Assembly (NCBI GenBank): GCA_028285525.1
Contig: JANQOZ010000109.1
Coordinates: 1 to 64,000 of the forward strand
Direction of reading: 5' to 3'
Origin: Lysobacterales bacterium
GTDB taxonomy: Bacteria; Pseudomonadota; Gammaproteobacteria; Xanthomonadales; SZUA-38
DNA: 64,000 bases
The position numbers were made by a program, and so were the translations under genes. Shown here piece by piece: positions 1-9,034 of the stretch (its first letter is position 1; every line of letters starts with the position of its first letter). The notes under the pieces were generated by a model. That model made no database searches, was not told the origin of the DNA, and saw nothing but the letters and a program-made list of their open reading frames with translations.

Positions 1-1430
1 TCACTACCCTCGTAAACCACCGAACCCGTCGACGAAACCAAAACCTCGTGAAGATCCAGCGGTAATGCGGAGCCAACGGCAACGTCGGGGCCGGCGGCCG
101 AGCTGGCGGATATCGGTGGCGCCCACTGGTCCAGCGGTAACTCAGGCTGCTCGGATATCAGTATCAGCGATCGCTTCAGGCCGTCGATCCAACCGCGAAC
201 TGTCGCTTCGTCAAAAAGGTCCGTGTTGAAAGTTGCCTCAAGGAGCACGCCGTCTGGACCCGGCAGAAAGTTGAAAAAGACCTCAAAATTCTCTGCTACA
301 CGGGGCAGTGTCCTAAGCCGACAGGTCAAACCATCCAGCTCTATGCCCGCAAACTCCTGATCGATGTTGAAGACCACAGGAATAAGTGGAATCCGCGCAG
401 CATCACGCGGGACGTTCAATTGTCTGACTAGTTCTGCAAACGTGAAGGACTGATGCTCGTAAGCATCCATCACGGCTTCCTTGACGCTCGGAACGAGCTC
501 CGCAAAGGATGCATTCGCAGGAACCTGCTGTCGGACTGGCAGCATTTTTACGCAGTGCCCCACCAGCGACTGAAAGTCCCCATCCAGCTGACCGGCGACA
601 GCCATGCCAAGAATCAGGTCATCCTGACCTGTTAGCTGCCGCAGCTGCAGGAACAGTGCACTGAGAAAAGAGGCGACCAGCGTCGCACCCTGCCGACCGC
701 CGGCCCGGGTGAAAGGATCGATCAAATCCCGCGAAAACAGGACGTCGAGGCGGCGGGCACCGAAGGTGCGAAATTCCGGTCGAGCGCGATCCAGAGGCAA
801 ATCAAGCGGCGCCGGAAGCGTTGCAAATTTTTCCAGCCAGTGTGACGCATCCGCGTTTCCGTGACCTCGAGACTCATGGAGCGCATAGTCAACGAACGAT
901 TTGGGTGGCTCCAGCTGCGCTTCAACCTCGTTGAGGGAGGCGTTGTAAAGCCCTTCGAGTTCTTCGAGCAGCACCGCCATCGACCAACCGTCGACCACGA
1001 TATGGTGAAACAGTAGAAAAAGCGTATGTTGGTCGTGCGACTGCTGCACCAACACGACACGCCAAAGTACGTCTTGCTGCAAATCAAAAACGTGTCGAAC
1101 CAGCGCGGCGCGCTGCTCTTCCACCGAATACTGATCGGCGTCTGTGATTACGTCAAAATCAAGCCGCGGGCTCGCGGCGATACAGGCAAACATGCCGCGC
1201 CGGTCGAAATTGGCCCTCAGGGACTCGTGACGTTCCGCCAATTCGATGAGCGCGCGCTCCAGCGCCACTCTCTGCAGCGGGCCGCTGAACTCGAGTTCAA
1301 TTCCCTCATTGAACGCCAGCGCAGCCTGTGGATCCGCAAGACAAGAGGAGAAAATCTCCTTTTGCGAAGCGGTTGTGGGAACCGCGGCGTCCAGCTCTCC
1401 ATCGCGAAAGGGATTGAAACTCGTCTTCAC
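1..1430 (-). CDS. Non-ribosomal peptide synthetase, N-terminal condensation domain (partial, runs off left edge)
   Basis: About 476 residues are visible and the frame is open to the window edge. A GTG start at 1430-1428 overlaps the TGA stop of the upstream PKS gene (GTGA), so translation is probably coupled. The visible part is a complete condensation domain. Its catalytic motif HHIVVDGWS lies at about residues 142-150 (H142, H143, D147), followed by a latch-type stretch and a linker at the cut end. Condensation domains form the amide bond between an upstream carrier-bound acyl or aminoacyl donor and a downstream aminoacyl acceptor. Position suggests that the donor is the amino-acyl chain made by the preceding KS-AT-ACP-aminotransferase protein, so the new beta-amine or another amine would be acylated or used here (inference). 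An adenylation and carrier domain should follow outside the window. The condensation identity is firm; the substrate is unknown. Confidence 0.9.
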   Translation of the reverse strand, partial: MKTSFNPFRDGELDAAVPTTASQKEIFSSCLADPQAALAFNEGIELEFSGPLQRVALERALIELAERHESLRANFDRRGMFACIAASPRLDFDVITDADQYSVEEQRAALVRHVFDLQQDVLWRVVLVQQSHDQHTLFLLFHHIVVDGWSMAVLLEELEGLYNASLNEVEAQLEPPKSFVDYALHESRGHGNADASHWLEKFATLPAPLDLPLDRARPEFRTFGARRLDVLFSRDLIDPFTRAGGRQGATLVASFLSALFLQLRQLTGQDDLILGMAVAGQLDGDFQSLVGHCVKMLPVRQQVPANASFAELVPSVKEAVMDAYEHQSFTFAELVRQLNVPRDAARIPLIPVVFNIDQEFAGIELDGLTCRLRTLPRVAENFEVFFNFLPGPDGVLLEATFNTDLFDEATVRGWIDGLKRSLILISEQPELPLDQWAPPISASSAAGPDVAVGSALPLDLHEVLVSSTGSVVYEGS

Positions 1431-4400
1431 TTCAGGGAAACCGCCACATAGTTGCCGTCGTCGCCTTTGACATACCAGGCAGGATTACCCTGCTCGTCGC
1501 GGCCAAGTTTTGCGTCTGTTGCCGGTCGATTCTCTGGCAGGAACTGCTCCTCTGGGGGCATAGCCCTGGCGTCCAGGAGATCGTTAGCGACCATTTCGGC
1601 GGCAGCCGTCTCAAAAGCCGCCAGCAACTGCTCGAGCATCTCTGGCGTATGAGCCTGCGTCAAAAAGCAGGGCCGATGGCTCCAGATATGCACTCCTTGT
1701 TCGCGCAGCAGACTGAAGAACACTTCAGCGAAGGGAACCTCCAGATCGAAATAGAATACGGAACTGAATACCTGCGCCCTGATATCTACCCCCAGTCTTC
1801 GCATCCGCAGGTTCAGTTCTGCACAGAAGTCTGCCGTCGTCTGGTTTAGATTTTGTTGCAGTCCGCCACCTTGTTCCTTCAGGTGGCGCAGGACTGCCCT
1901 GCTCGCCGCCATGGCAAGAGGGTGCCGAACAAAAGTTCCTGCAAAGAAGGTCACGCCGACCTCAGGCGAGGATTCGTCACCAAAACGCCATTGACCACCG
2001 TCCATGGCGTCCATGTATTTAGCTTTCCCCGCCACAACACCGATCGGGTACCCGCCACCGAGAATCTTGCCGTAGGTCGCCAGGTCGGCTCGAATTCCAA
2101 AATACTCCTGCGCTCCACCCGGCGCACAGCGGAACCCGGTAACCACTTCGTCAAATATCAGCGCAATACCGTTTTCTTCGGTTACCGCGCGAAGCTGTTT
2201 CAGGAATTCAGCCGGCTGGATATCCGGCGCGCGGCTCTGGACCGGCTCCACCATTACTGCCGCAATCTCGCTGGCCTGAGATCTGATCACGTCGATCATA
2301 TCCATATCGGCCCAGGGCAGAACCATCACGTTATCGGAAACAGAACGAGGAATTCCGGGCGCGCCAGGGAGCGCCTGACCGGTCTTTCCGCCTCGCACGA
2401 TCACCTCATCGAAGATTCCATGATAGGCCTGCTCGAAGGAAACAACACGCGTGCGGTTGGTCACGGTCCGAGCCAGCCTGATCGCGGCCAGCACCGCCTC
2501 GGATCCGGTGTTGGCGAAGGTCATTCGTTCATTGCCGGTCATTTCGCATAGAAGCTGAGCGACCTCTCCAGCCAGCTCGGTTTGCGGACCAATTTCAACG
2601 CCCAGGTCTATCTGCGCTTTGACTGCTTCCGTTATGAATGCCGGCGAGTGACCAAAGAGAATCTGACCAAAGCCGTTGGTCAAATCGATGTACTCGTTAC
2701 CGTCAATATCCCAAAGCTTTGCGCCACTTGAGCGACGGGTCACTATCGGATACACCATCTCTTTCCAAAGCGGGTTGAACCCCGATACGGTCCGAGGATC
2801 GGCAAAGTGTGTCCGGTGCTCCTGAGCAAATGCTTTCGATGCCGGAGTGCGAGCCACGTAACGGTCCTGGATTGCCATCAGGGCACTTTTCTGCCGTTCC
2901 GTCAGCTCACCAGCTTGGCTGGAGATACGCGTGCCGGGGCCCCGGCGCCTTGCCTGATCCAGCTTTTGCTGCACCTCAGCGGGTAAGTCGATTGCCTTGC
3001 TCGCGGTGCTTGACTGCACCGCCAACTTTTTCTCACCCAGGGCAGCCGGAAGCTCGCCAGTGCCTCCCAGCGCCTGCAGCTGCAGCCTCATGATTTCCAG
3101 CTGGTTTTGGATAAGCGCATTCAGAGCCGCGCCGGGCTCACCGCTCGTTGGCAGACCAGTCATCTGCGCCATCACCTGCATGTTCTGATCCGACTGAACA
3201 GGCGTAGCCGGCGCTGACACCGCAAGCGCCGGGTTCTTCTCGGCCAGGTATGCGGCCAGCGAACTGACCGTGTTGTACTCCTCAGATAGATCCCGGAAGC
3301 TGATCGATACCCCAAACTCAGAGCTTACGGTCCGGCTCACCTGAGTCAGCAAGAGTGAATCCAGGCCGAGTTCCAGAAACGACAGGTCGTCCTGATCCGG
3401 CACCACGCTAATGCCCGAATACTCTTCGAGCATCTCCCGAAGCTGCTCCCGCAATGGGCTGGTGACATTCTGCGGTGGTTCGCCAACCTCAGGCTCTGAG
3501 ATCTTCGCTTCGGAGGTTTCTTTGGTCTGGTTGATTGTCATACCGGTTCCTTCCGGTTCATCGACACAATAGGTCGTTGGTTCAAACTCGTAGCCAGGCA
3601 GCGGGATTCGTCGGCGTTTCTCGTCTGCGTAAATTCTGTCGGCATCCAGAGGCAACCCGCTGGTCCACAGTGCCCCCCAAGCACCCGCGAGGGAATCGAT
3701 CGCAGCCGACTTCAACGTATGGCTAGCAGTGACAGCATGGCGCTGTTCAAGGGGCAGGCCCCTTGCAAGCGATGCGAGGGTTGATCCCGGGCCGGCTTCG
3801 AGAAAGACCAGATCGCGGGCGTCTTCGTTAAGCGTTGTAAGCGCGGCCAGGAAGTCTACCGGCTGCGCCAGCTGCCTCGCCCAGTAGGACGGACTGACCG
3901 CATCAGTATCGCTTAAACGCTCACCAGTCACAGTCGAGATGATCGGCACTCCAGGAGGCGCTGTTCGCACGCCGCTGAGGTATTCCTCCAGCTCATCAGA
4001 AGCCGCTTTCATCATCGTCGAATGGAAGGCATGGGAGGTGTTGAGTATCTGGCATGCCGTACCGCGCTGCTTCAAAGATGTGGCAAACGCCTCAACGTCA
4101 GGCGTCTTGCCGGCCACCACAACGCTGCGAGGTCCGTTTACGGCCGCCAGCGAGAGTTCAGGCGGCAGGTGTTCGGAAAGGTCCGAGAAACCGGATCGAA
4201 CGGCCAACATCGACCCAGGTTCCTGAGCTTGCATGAGCTCCCCGCGACGGCAGACGATCTTCATCGCGACCTCGGGCGACCACATGCCGCTGATACATCC
4301 GGCGGCAAACTCTCCAATGCTGTGCCCAATCAGTGCTGCCGGCTCCAGTCCGTGATTGATCCAGTAGTTCCCCAGGGCCCAGGAGACAGCAAACAGCGCG

Positions 4401-6208
4401 GGCTGGGCGAGTTCGGTCTGACGAAGCTTTTCCTGAGCCCGATAATCTTCAGGGTCGGCATGAAACAACAGCTCTGTCAGGATTGCTTCTCGCTCTCCAG
4501 CTGCAGCGAGCATCCGTCTGACGTCCTCACCCACCGATTCGAGCTGGCCGACGAACCCTGCTGCCATGCCGGGTTGCTGGGCACCCTGTCCCGGAAACAT
4601 GAAAACACAATCCGTCGCGGCTCCCGCCTTGGCGGCAGTCCATGCTGATCCGGGATTGCTCTTAAGAGCTCTTTCAGCAGCAACATCCGGCCAGCATTCG
4701 GGCGCGCCGAGCAGGGCGCCACGAAAAGCGTGAGGCTCGCGTGTTTTCAGGACCGTGTAGGCGGCGTCGGCCGTGTCGGCAGCATCCACTTTGGTCAGGC
4801 GGCCGATCATCGCTTTTGCCAGGCGATCTAGGGCTCCCTCCGTGCGTGCGCTGAGGAGCAGCGCAGGAACGCGGGAAAGCCTGTCCGACTCGCGGTATTC
4901 GGGCCACTCCTGGAGAAGAACATGGGCGTTGGTACCACCTACGCCAAACGAACTGACGGCACCTCTTCTTGCCATCCCGTTCGGTAAATCCCACGCCTGA
5001 GACTGACTGTTGACGGCGAAACGCGTTCCTTCGAGACCAAGGTTTGGATTCGGCTTAACATAGTTTTGGACACCCGGAATTGTCGCGTGCCGAAGCGAGA
5101 GCGCCATTTTGATCAGGCTGGCTGTACCCGCGGCATGAATCAGGTGGCCGATATTCCCCTTGATCGAACCCAAAAAGCACGGCACCTCGCCGCGGCCATA
5201 AACCTCTTTCAGGGCAGCCACCTCGACCGGATCACCCAGGGGGGTTGCGGTACCGTGCGCTTCGATATGGGTGACGGATTCCGGCTCAACATCCGCTACG
5301 CCCAGCGCGAGACGCAGCGCATCCGCCTGTCCGCCGACACTCGGTGCGGTAAAGCTGACTTTGCTGTTTCCGTCGTTGTTGATTCCCGCGCCCAGGATGA
5401 CCCCGTGGATCGTGTCGCCGCTGTTCTGTGCGTCTTCCAGCCGCTTGAGCAAGACCAGGGCGGCACCTTCGTTGAAGGTTGTTCCGCTCGCCTCGGCATC
5501 AAATGGCCTGGTTCGTCCATCCCTGGAAAGCATCCCACCTTCGTTGTAAAGGTAGCCGCGATTCGAAGGCGGATTTAGCGATACGCCTCCTGCAACCACA
5601 CAGTCGCTTTCGAAGTTCAGCAGGCTGCTGACTCCCTGGCACACCCCGACAAGCCCGGTTGAGCAGGCGGTCAACAGATTGATACAGGGGCCTCGAAAAT
5701 TGAACAGATACGCCAACCGAGTCGCTGGGAAGTCATGTTCATTGGCTATCGAAGAGTTCAGCTCACCGAATCGCTTAACGAGCTGCTGGCCTGAAGGAGA
5801 GCTGAGATAATCAGACTGGTAGCGATTCCAGTTCGAGCCCACAAACACACCGACGCGATCATCAACGCGTCGTATGTTGATACCCGCGTTTTCAAAGAGA
5901 TGCCAGGTCAGTTGAATCAAAACCCGATGCTGCGGATCCATGATGCGGGCTTCCATTGGGGAAATTCCAAAGAACTCTGCATCGAAATCCATTGCGCCAT
6001 CGACGATGCCACGGGCAGGAACGTAGTTACCGTCAGACGTTATCGCGCGATCTACCGGATGAATCTCGGACTCTGTAAACAGCCGCACCCCGTCGACTCC
6101 CTCGAGCAAACCTTGCCAGAGTTCTTCCACGCTGTTGGCACCCGGGAATCGTCCGGCCATACCGACAATTGCCACCGCATCTTCTACGGCGAACTGTGAG
6201 TCATTCAT
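1427..6208 (-). CDS. Type I polyketide synthase fused to an aminotransferase (KS-AT-ACP-AMT)
   Basis: A 1593-residue multidomain protein. The ketosynthase (about 10-435) has active-site C182 in TACSTGL, H318 in EAHGT and H355 in GNIGHL. The acyltransferase (about 530-830) has S630 in GHSIGE and HAFHS at 726-730, the pattern of malonyl-CoA-specific ATs. The carrier domain has S951 in LGLDSL. After a Q/A-rich linker comes a class III PLP aminotransferase (about 1120-1540), with D1353 in FDEVVTGF and the PLP lysine K1381 in TYGKILGGG. The family resembles glutamate-1-semialdehyde aminomutase and the AMT domain of MycA in mycosubtilin synthesis. Expected chemistry is one malonyl extension followed by conversion of the beta-keto group to a beta-amine while still bound to the ACP. 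The ATG overlaps the stop of the upstream A-PCP gene (ATGA), and the downstream NRPS overlaps its stop. Domain calls are secure; the substrate is inferred. Confidence 0.95.
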   Translation of the reverse strand: MNDSQFAVEDAVAIVGMAGRFPGANSVEELWQGLLEGVDGVRLFTESEIHPVDRAITSDGNYVPARGIVDGAMDFDAEFFGISPMEARIMDPQHRVLIQLTWHLFENAGINIRRVDDRVGVFVGSNWNRYQSDYLSSPSGQQLVKRFGELNSSIANEHDFPATRLAYLFNFRGPCINLLTACSTGLVGVCQGVSSLLNFESDCVVAGGVSLNPPSNRGYLYNEGGMLSRDGRTRPFDAEASGTTFNEGAALVLLKRLEDAQNSGDTIHGVILGAGINNDGNSKVSFTAPSVGGQADALRLALGVADVEPESVTHIEAHGTATPLGDPVEVAALKEVYGRGEVPCFLGSIKGNIGHLIHAAGTASLIKMALSLRHATIPGVQNYVKPNPNLGLEGTRFAVNSQSQAWDLPNGMARRGAVSSFGVGGTNAHVLLQEWPEYRESDRLSRVPALLLSARTEGALDRLAKAMIGRLTKVDAADTADAAYTVLKTREPHAFRGALLGAPECWPDVAAERALKSNPGSAWTAAKAGAATDCVFMFPGQGAQQPGMAAGFVGQLESVGEDVRRMLAAAGEREAILTELLFHADPEDYRAQEKLRQTELAQPALFAVSWALGNYWINHGLEPAALIGHSIGEFAAGCISGMWSPEVAMKIVCRRGELMQAQEPGSMLAVRSGFSDLSEHLPPELSLAAVNGPRSVVVAGKTPDVEAFATSLKQRGTACQILNTSHAFHSTMMKAASDELEEYLSGVRTAPPGVPIISTVTGERLSDTDAVSPSYWARQLAQPVDFLAALTTLNEDARDLVFLEAGPGSTLASLARGLPLEQRHAVTASHTLKSAAIDSLAGAWGALWTSGLPLDADRIYADEKRRRIPLPGYEFEPTTYCVDEPEGTGMTINQTKETSEAKISEPEVGEPPQNVTSPLREQLREMLEEYSGISVVPDQDDLSFLELGLDSLLLTQVSRTVSSEFGVSISFRDLSEEYNTVSSLAAYLAEKNPALAVSAPATPVQSDQNMQVMAQMTGLPTSGEPGAALNALIQNQLEIMRLQLQALGGTGELPAALGEKKLAVQSSTASKAIDLPAEVQQKLDQARRRGPGTRISSQAGELTERQKSALMAIQDRYVARTPASKAFAQEHRTHFADPRTVSGFNPLWKEMVYPIVTRRSSGAKLWDIDGNEYIDLTNGFGQILFGHSPAFITEAVKAQIDLGVEIGPQTELAGEVAQLLCEMTGNERMTFANTGSEAVLAAIRLARTVTNRTRVVSFEQAYHGIFDEVIVRGGKTGQALPGAPGIPRSVSDNVMVLPWADMDMIDVIRSQASEIAAVMVEPVQSRAPDIQPAEFLKQLRAVTEENGIALIFDEVVTGFRCAPGGAQEYFGIRADLATYGKILGGGYPIGVVAGKAKYMDAMDGGQWRFGDESSPEVGVTFFAGTFVRHPLAMAASRAVLRHLKEQGGGLQQNLNQTTADFCAELNLRMRRLGVDIRAQVFSSVFYFDLEVPFAEVFFSLLREQGVHIWSHRPCFLTQAHTPEMLEQLLAAFETAAAEMVANDLLDARAMPPEEQFLPENRPATDAKLGRDEQGNPAWYVKGDDGNYVAVSLK

Positions 6209-8067
6209 GAGGTAGTTATCCTTCCGCGCCGCCGGCGTCGCGATGCTCGGGCTGCCGCCGCTCGCTGACCTGCATCCTCCTGTTGGGCCTGCTGCGTCTC
6301 ACCAATGAACGCCGCCATCTGGCGGATTGTGGGATACTCAAATACGCGAGTCACCGATACCTCCCGGCCCGCGAGCTTCGTAAGGTGCTGAGCGAGTTCT
6401 AGCGTCTGAAGGGATGTGCCACCAGCGTCAAAAAAGTTCCGATCTGGGTCCCCAAGCTCGCCGGCAGGCAGAAAGCGTGCCCAGACGCTGGCCACCAATT
6501 TCTGAGCCTCATCGCCAAACGCAGGCCCGCTATTCGTCTCGTTAATTTCGGATTCGTAGGGGTTTGGCAACCGATGCTCGTCCAGTTTGCCCGTCGGCCC
6601 CAGCGGAAAGCTGTCCATATGAATGAACTGAGCAGGCACGATAGGCTCAGGAAGTCGCTCCGCGAGAAAGCTCCTAAGGCCTTTTTGGGGGACTTCGGCA
6701 AGATAGTAGGCGACGAGCTGCTTTTCGCGCTGCCGATCAGGCTTGATTCGGACACGGGCATCCGAGACATCGGGATGCGCCAGCAGGTGACTCTCCAGGT
6801 CTCCCGGCTCCACGCGATGCCCCCGAACCTTTAATTGACCGTCATTGCGGCCCTCGAAGAAAAAACAGCCGTGCGCATCTCGCCTGGCGAGATCCCCGGT
6901 GCGGTAGTAAAGCCGGCCATCCATCTCGACAAATCGTTCGGCCGTCTCTTCGGGCCGATTCCAGTAACCACCCGCAACACCCGACCCGCTGGTAAACAGC
7001 TCGCCGATTTCACCATCCAAGACGTCGTTCCCGTCTCGCAGCAGCCTTACTCCTGTTTTCGGCAATGCCTGCCCGATAGCCATCGGCCCGGCGGGGTCGA
7101 GGTCCCGGGGCACCACATAAGCAGTAGTAAATACGGTGTTTTCAGTCGGTCCGTAACCGTTAATGATTCTGATACCGGCGTTTTGTGCATATACGTTGAG
7201 GCAATGCTGGACGGCGAGTGCCTCTCCGCCGACGAAGAGCCGTTCCAGACCTGCAAAGCACTCGGGCGCCAGCGCGGCAAACTGATGAAATAGCGATGTC
7301 GTCAGGAATACCGTCTCTACACCATGAGTTTTGATGATCCGGCCGAGTTCGGCGGGTTGCGGTATGTTTTCGGGCGGATACAGGACGCAGGTTCCACCGC
7401 ACGCGAGGGCGCCGAACAGCTCGAATAATGAAGCATCGAAGGTCGGTGCTGAAATCTGAAGAGTTTTGGTGGAACCGTCGAAATCGCCGTAGTGTGATGG
7501 ATCAAATAGCCGGCTGATTCCGGCGTGGGTTATCCGGACCCCTTTCGGCCTGCCAGTGCTGCCCGAGGTAAACATCAGGCATGCGGTCGAATCGTCTGCC
7601 AAGCCGTGGGCAGGAAGAAAACCCTGATTATCGATAGTTGATTCCAAGGCCTCGGATAGCCTCACCAGCTTCAGATCCTGTGCAGGCAGGTCCAAGCCCT
7701 CGTCAACGAGGCAAACAGCATCCTTACAATCATCGAGCATGACTCGAATCTTCGCCTCGGGATAGCGAGGGTCAATCGGCAGGTACGCTGCGCCGGTCGC
7801 GAGCACCCCCAGCCACCCGGCAACCGCCCTTGACGACCGATGTGCGAGAACCGGAACGACATTCCCGCCGGAAACCCCAAGATTTTGAAGCGCGGAACCG
7901 ACGGTGCTTGCATCGCGGGCAAGTTCCGCGTACGACAGTTGCAGGCCCGACGAGACGTCCACCAACGCGATCCGATCTCCCTGTCGGGCGACAAGGTCGG
8001 AAAAGCGTCTCCAGAGATGGTTTGCGCCGGACTCCCCTGCAGCCACTGGCATTTCCTTGGACTTCAC
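6205..8067 (-). CDS. NRPS loading protein, adenylation and peptidyl carrier domains (A-PCP)
   Basis: A 620-residue stand-alone A-PCP didomain with no condensation domain, so it probably starts this assembly line. The adenylation domain (about 15-500) shows core motifs FTSGSTGRPKG (166-176), YGPTEN (305-310), YRTGD (388-392), KVRGHRVEPGDLE (413-425) and the catalytic K494 in GPTGKLD. The carrier domain ends the protein, with the pantetheine serine S552 in DAGGTSL. Aligning by eye to GrsA gives pocket residues D-A-F-L-F-G-G-V-F-K. The aspartate at the amino-binding position implies an alpha-amino acid, and the rest suggests a hydrophobic one; I cannot name it. The start is GTG at 8067; an ATG at 8052 is the alternative. 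It is first in an operon with the KS-AT-ACP-AMT gene (4-base overlap). The upstream 277-base gap is shared with a divergent hydrolase gene. Confidence 0.93.
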   Translation of the reverse strand: MKSKEMPVAAGESGANHLWRRFSDLVARQGDRIALVDVSSGLQLSYAELARDASTVGSALQNLGVSGGNVVPVLAHRSSRAVAGWLGVLATGAAYLPIDPRYPEAKIRVMLDDCKDAVCLVDEGLDLPAQDLKLVRLSEALESTIDNQGFLPAHGLADDSTACLMFTSGSTGRPKGVRITHAGISRLFDPSHYGDFDGSTKTLQISAPTFDASLFELFGALACGGTCVLYPPENIPQPAELGRIIKTHGVETVFLTTSLFHQFAALAPECFAGLERLFVGGEALAVQHCLNVYAQNAGIRIINGYGPTENTVFTTAYVVPRDLDPAGPMAIGQALPKTGVRLLRDGNDVLDGEIGELFTSGSGVAGGYWNRPEETAERFVEMDGRLYYRTGDLARRDAHGCFFFEGRNDGQLKVRGHRVEPGDLESHLLAHPDVSDARVRIKPDRQREKQLVAYYLAEVPQKGLRSFLAERLPEPIVPAQFIHMDSFPLGPTGKLDEHRLPNPYESEINETNSGPAFGDEAQKLVASVWARFLPAGELGDPDRNFFDAGGTSLQTLELAQHLTKLAGREVSVTRVFEYPTIRQMAAFIGETQQAQQEDAGQRAAAARASRRRRRGRITTS

Positions 8068-8296
8068 GGCCGATTACCTAAACCTTAATTTTAGCAACGG
8101 GCTCAGCAGCGGTCGCATAAACTTTTGTAACTTGACCAAAAGAAAGGGACACCGCCTCTAGCTCCAGCATCAGCGACACCTGTTACATAAACGCAACGCC
8201 TTCCGTTTTCCCTCTGCGGCAAATGCAAAAAAGTGTCGGAGTGCAAGGCGAGAGCCACCCGCAACGACTTGTTGTGTCATTATAGAAGGCTAGGGA

Positions 8297-8316
8297 GACT
8301 CCTGATTACAGGAGTC
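8297..8316 (+). promoter_or_regulatory. Perfect 8-bp inverted repeat upstream of the hydrolase pair
   Basis: GACTCCTG, then ATTA, then CAGGAGTC forms a perfect 8-base-pair stem with a 4-base loop. It ends 28 bases before the ATG at 8345, inside the divergent control region between the A-PCP operon and the plus-strand hydrolase pair. It could be an operator for a dimeric regulator or a hairpin in the 5' leader of the hydrolase mRNA. No T-run follows, so it is not a typical terminator. The function is inferred only. Confidence 0.4.
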
Positions 8317-8344
8317 AGGCTTACCAAAAGAACACATTTGCCGC

Positions 8345-9034
8345 ATGGACCACGCATTCTTTGGCCAACGCCAACAGTTGTTCGGCACATTTCATCCAGC
8401 CTCTGGCCAAACCCGAGATCGAGCCGTGCTGATTGTCGCACCACCCTTCGGCGACAATCTGCGGAGTCATTGGACCCTGAACAAGACGGCAAGCAAATTG
8501 GCGGAAGCAGGCATCGACGTACTTCGGGTCGACTTGTCGGCGTGCGGGAACGCGCCTGGCGACCTGGGTGAAGTCACCTGTAAGACGTGGATTGCGGACT
8601 GTCAGGAAGCGCTCCAAGAGCTAAGCGACCTGTCTGGATCCACCAGAGTAATCACCTTTGGGGTGCGTTTTTCTGCCGCTTTGATGCTTGCCGCACTGGA
8701 TGGGGCCGGTAGCCGTGCCGAAACCATTGCCTGGGACCCAGTTTGGGACGGAAAGCAGTACTTGGAAGAGCTTCGAGCTATCAAATTTGGACCACAATCG
8801 GAGGGCGTACTGGCGGGTCACGCTGTTTCGGCAGACTTGATATCAAGCTTTGCCGACTTCGCAATTGAACCCGGTGATGACGAGAATACGCTTGTCATTG
8901 CGACAACCGAGTCTTTTCCGGGCACAAACGTCTCGCAGGTTAACCTCGACTGTGAGTGGGCCTTGGCAGATTTAAAGATGATTTACGGTCACGACATCGT
9001 GAGCACCACCGTAGAGTGGTGCGGACGCCCATGA
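8345..9034 (+). CDS. Alpha/beta-hydrolase-fold protein lacking the nucleophile serine (exosortase-associated hydrolase 2-like)
   Basis: A 229-residue protein with an alpha/beta-hydrolase fold: strand-rich N-terminus, PFGDN near the oxyanion position (34-38) and a DVLRVDLS segment (58-65). The nucleophile elbow, normally GxSxG, reads GVRFS (106-110), with arginine where serine should be, and no clear catalytic histidine is seen. It resembles the protein at 11457-10675, which carries GLRLG at the same place. Both look like the 'hydrolase 2' family found beside exosortase A loci (from memory). It overlaps the next gene by four bases (ATGA), so the two products are probably made together. A non-catalytic partner or carrier-protein-binding role is inferred. 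The ATG has only a weak ribosome-binding site. Confidence 0.75.
   Translation: MDHAFFGQRQQLFGTFHPASGQTRDRAVLIVAPPFGDNLRSHWTLNKTASKLAEAGIDVLRVDLSACGNAPGDLGEVTCKTWIADCQEALQELSDLSGSTRVITFGVRFSAALMLAALDGAGSRAETIAWDPVWDGKQYLEELRAIKFGPQSEGVLAGHAVSADLISSFADFAIEPGDDENTLVIATTESFPGTNVSQVNLDCEWALADLKMIYGHDIVSTTVEWCGRP

Noticed and set aside
1853-2551. A 232-codon plus-strand frame inside the KS-AT-ACP-AMT gene
   Set aside because: It is antisense to the aminotransferase domain, which retains its PLP motifs, so it is not coding.
8956-9030. A longer N-terminus for the plus-strand cysteine hydrolase
   Set aside because: It would overlap the upstream gene by 79 bases and encodes a basic, motif-free leader. 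The ATG at 9031 gives the usual family N-terminus and an ATGA overlap.
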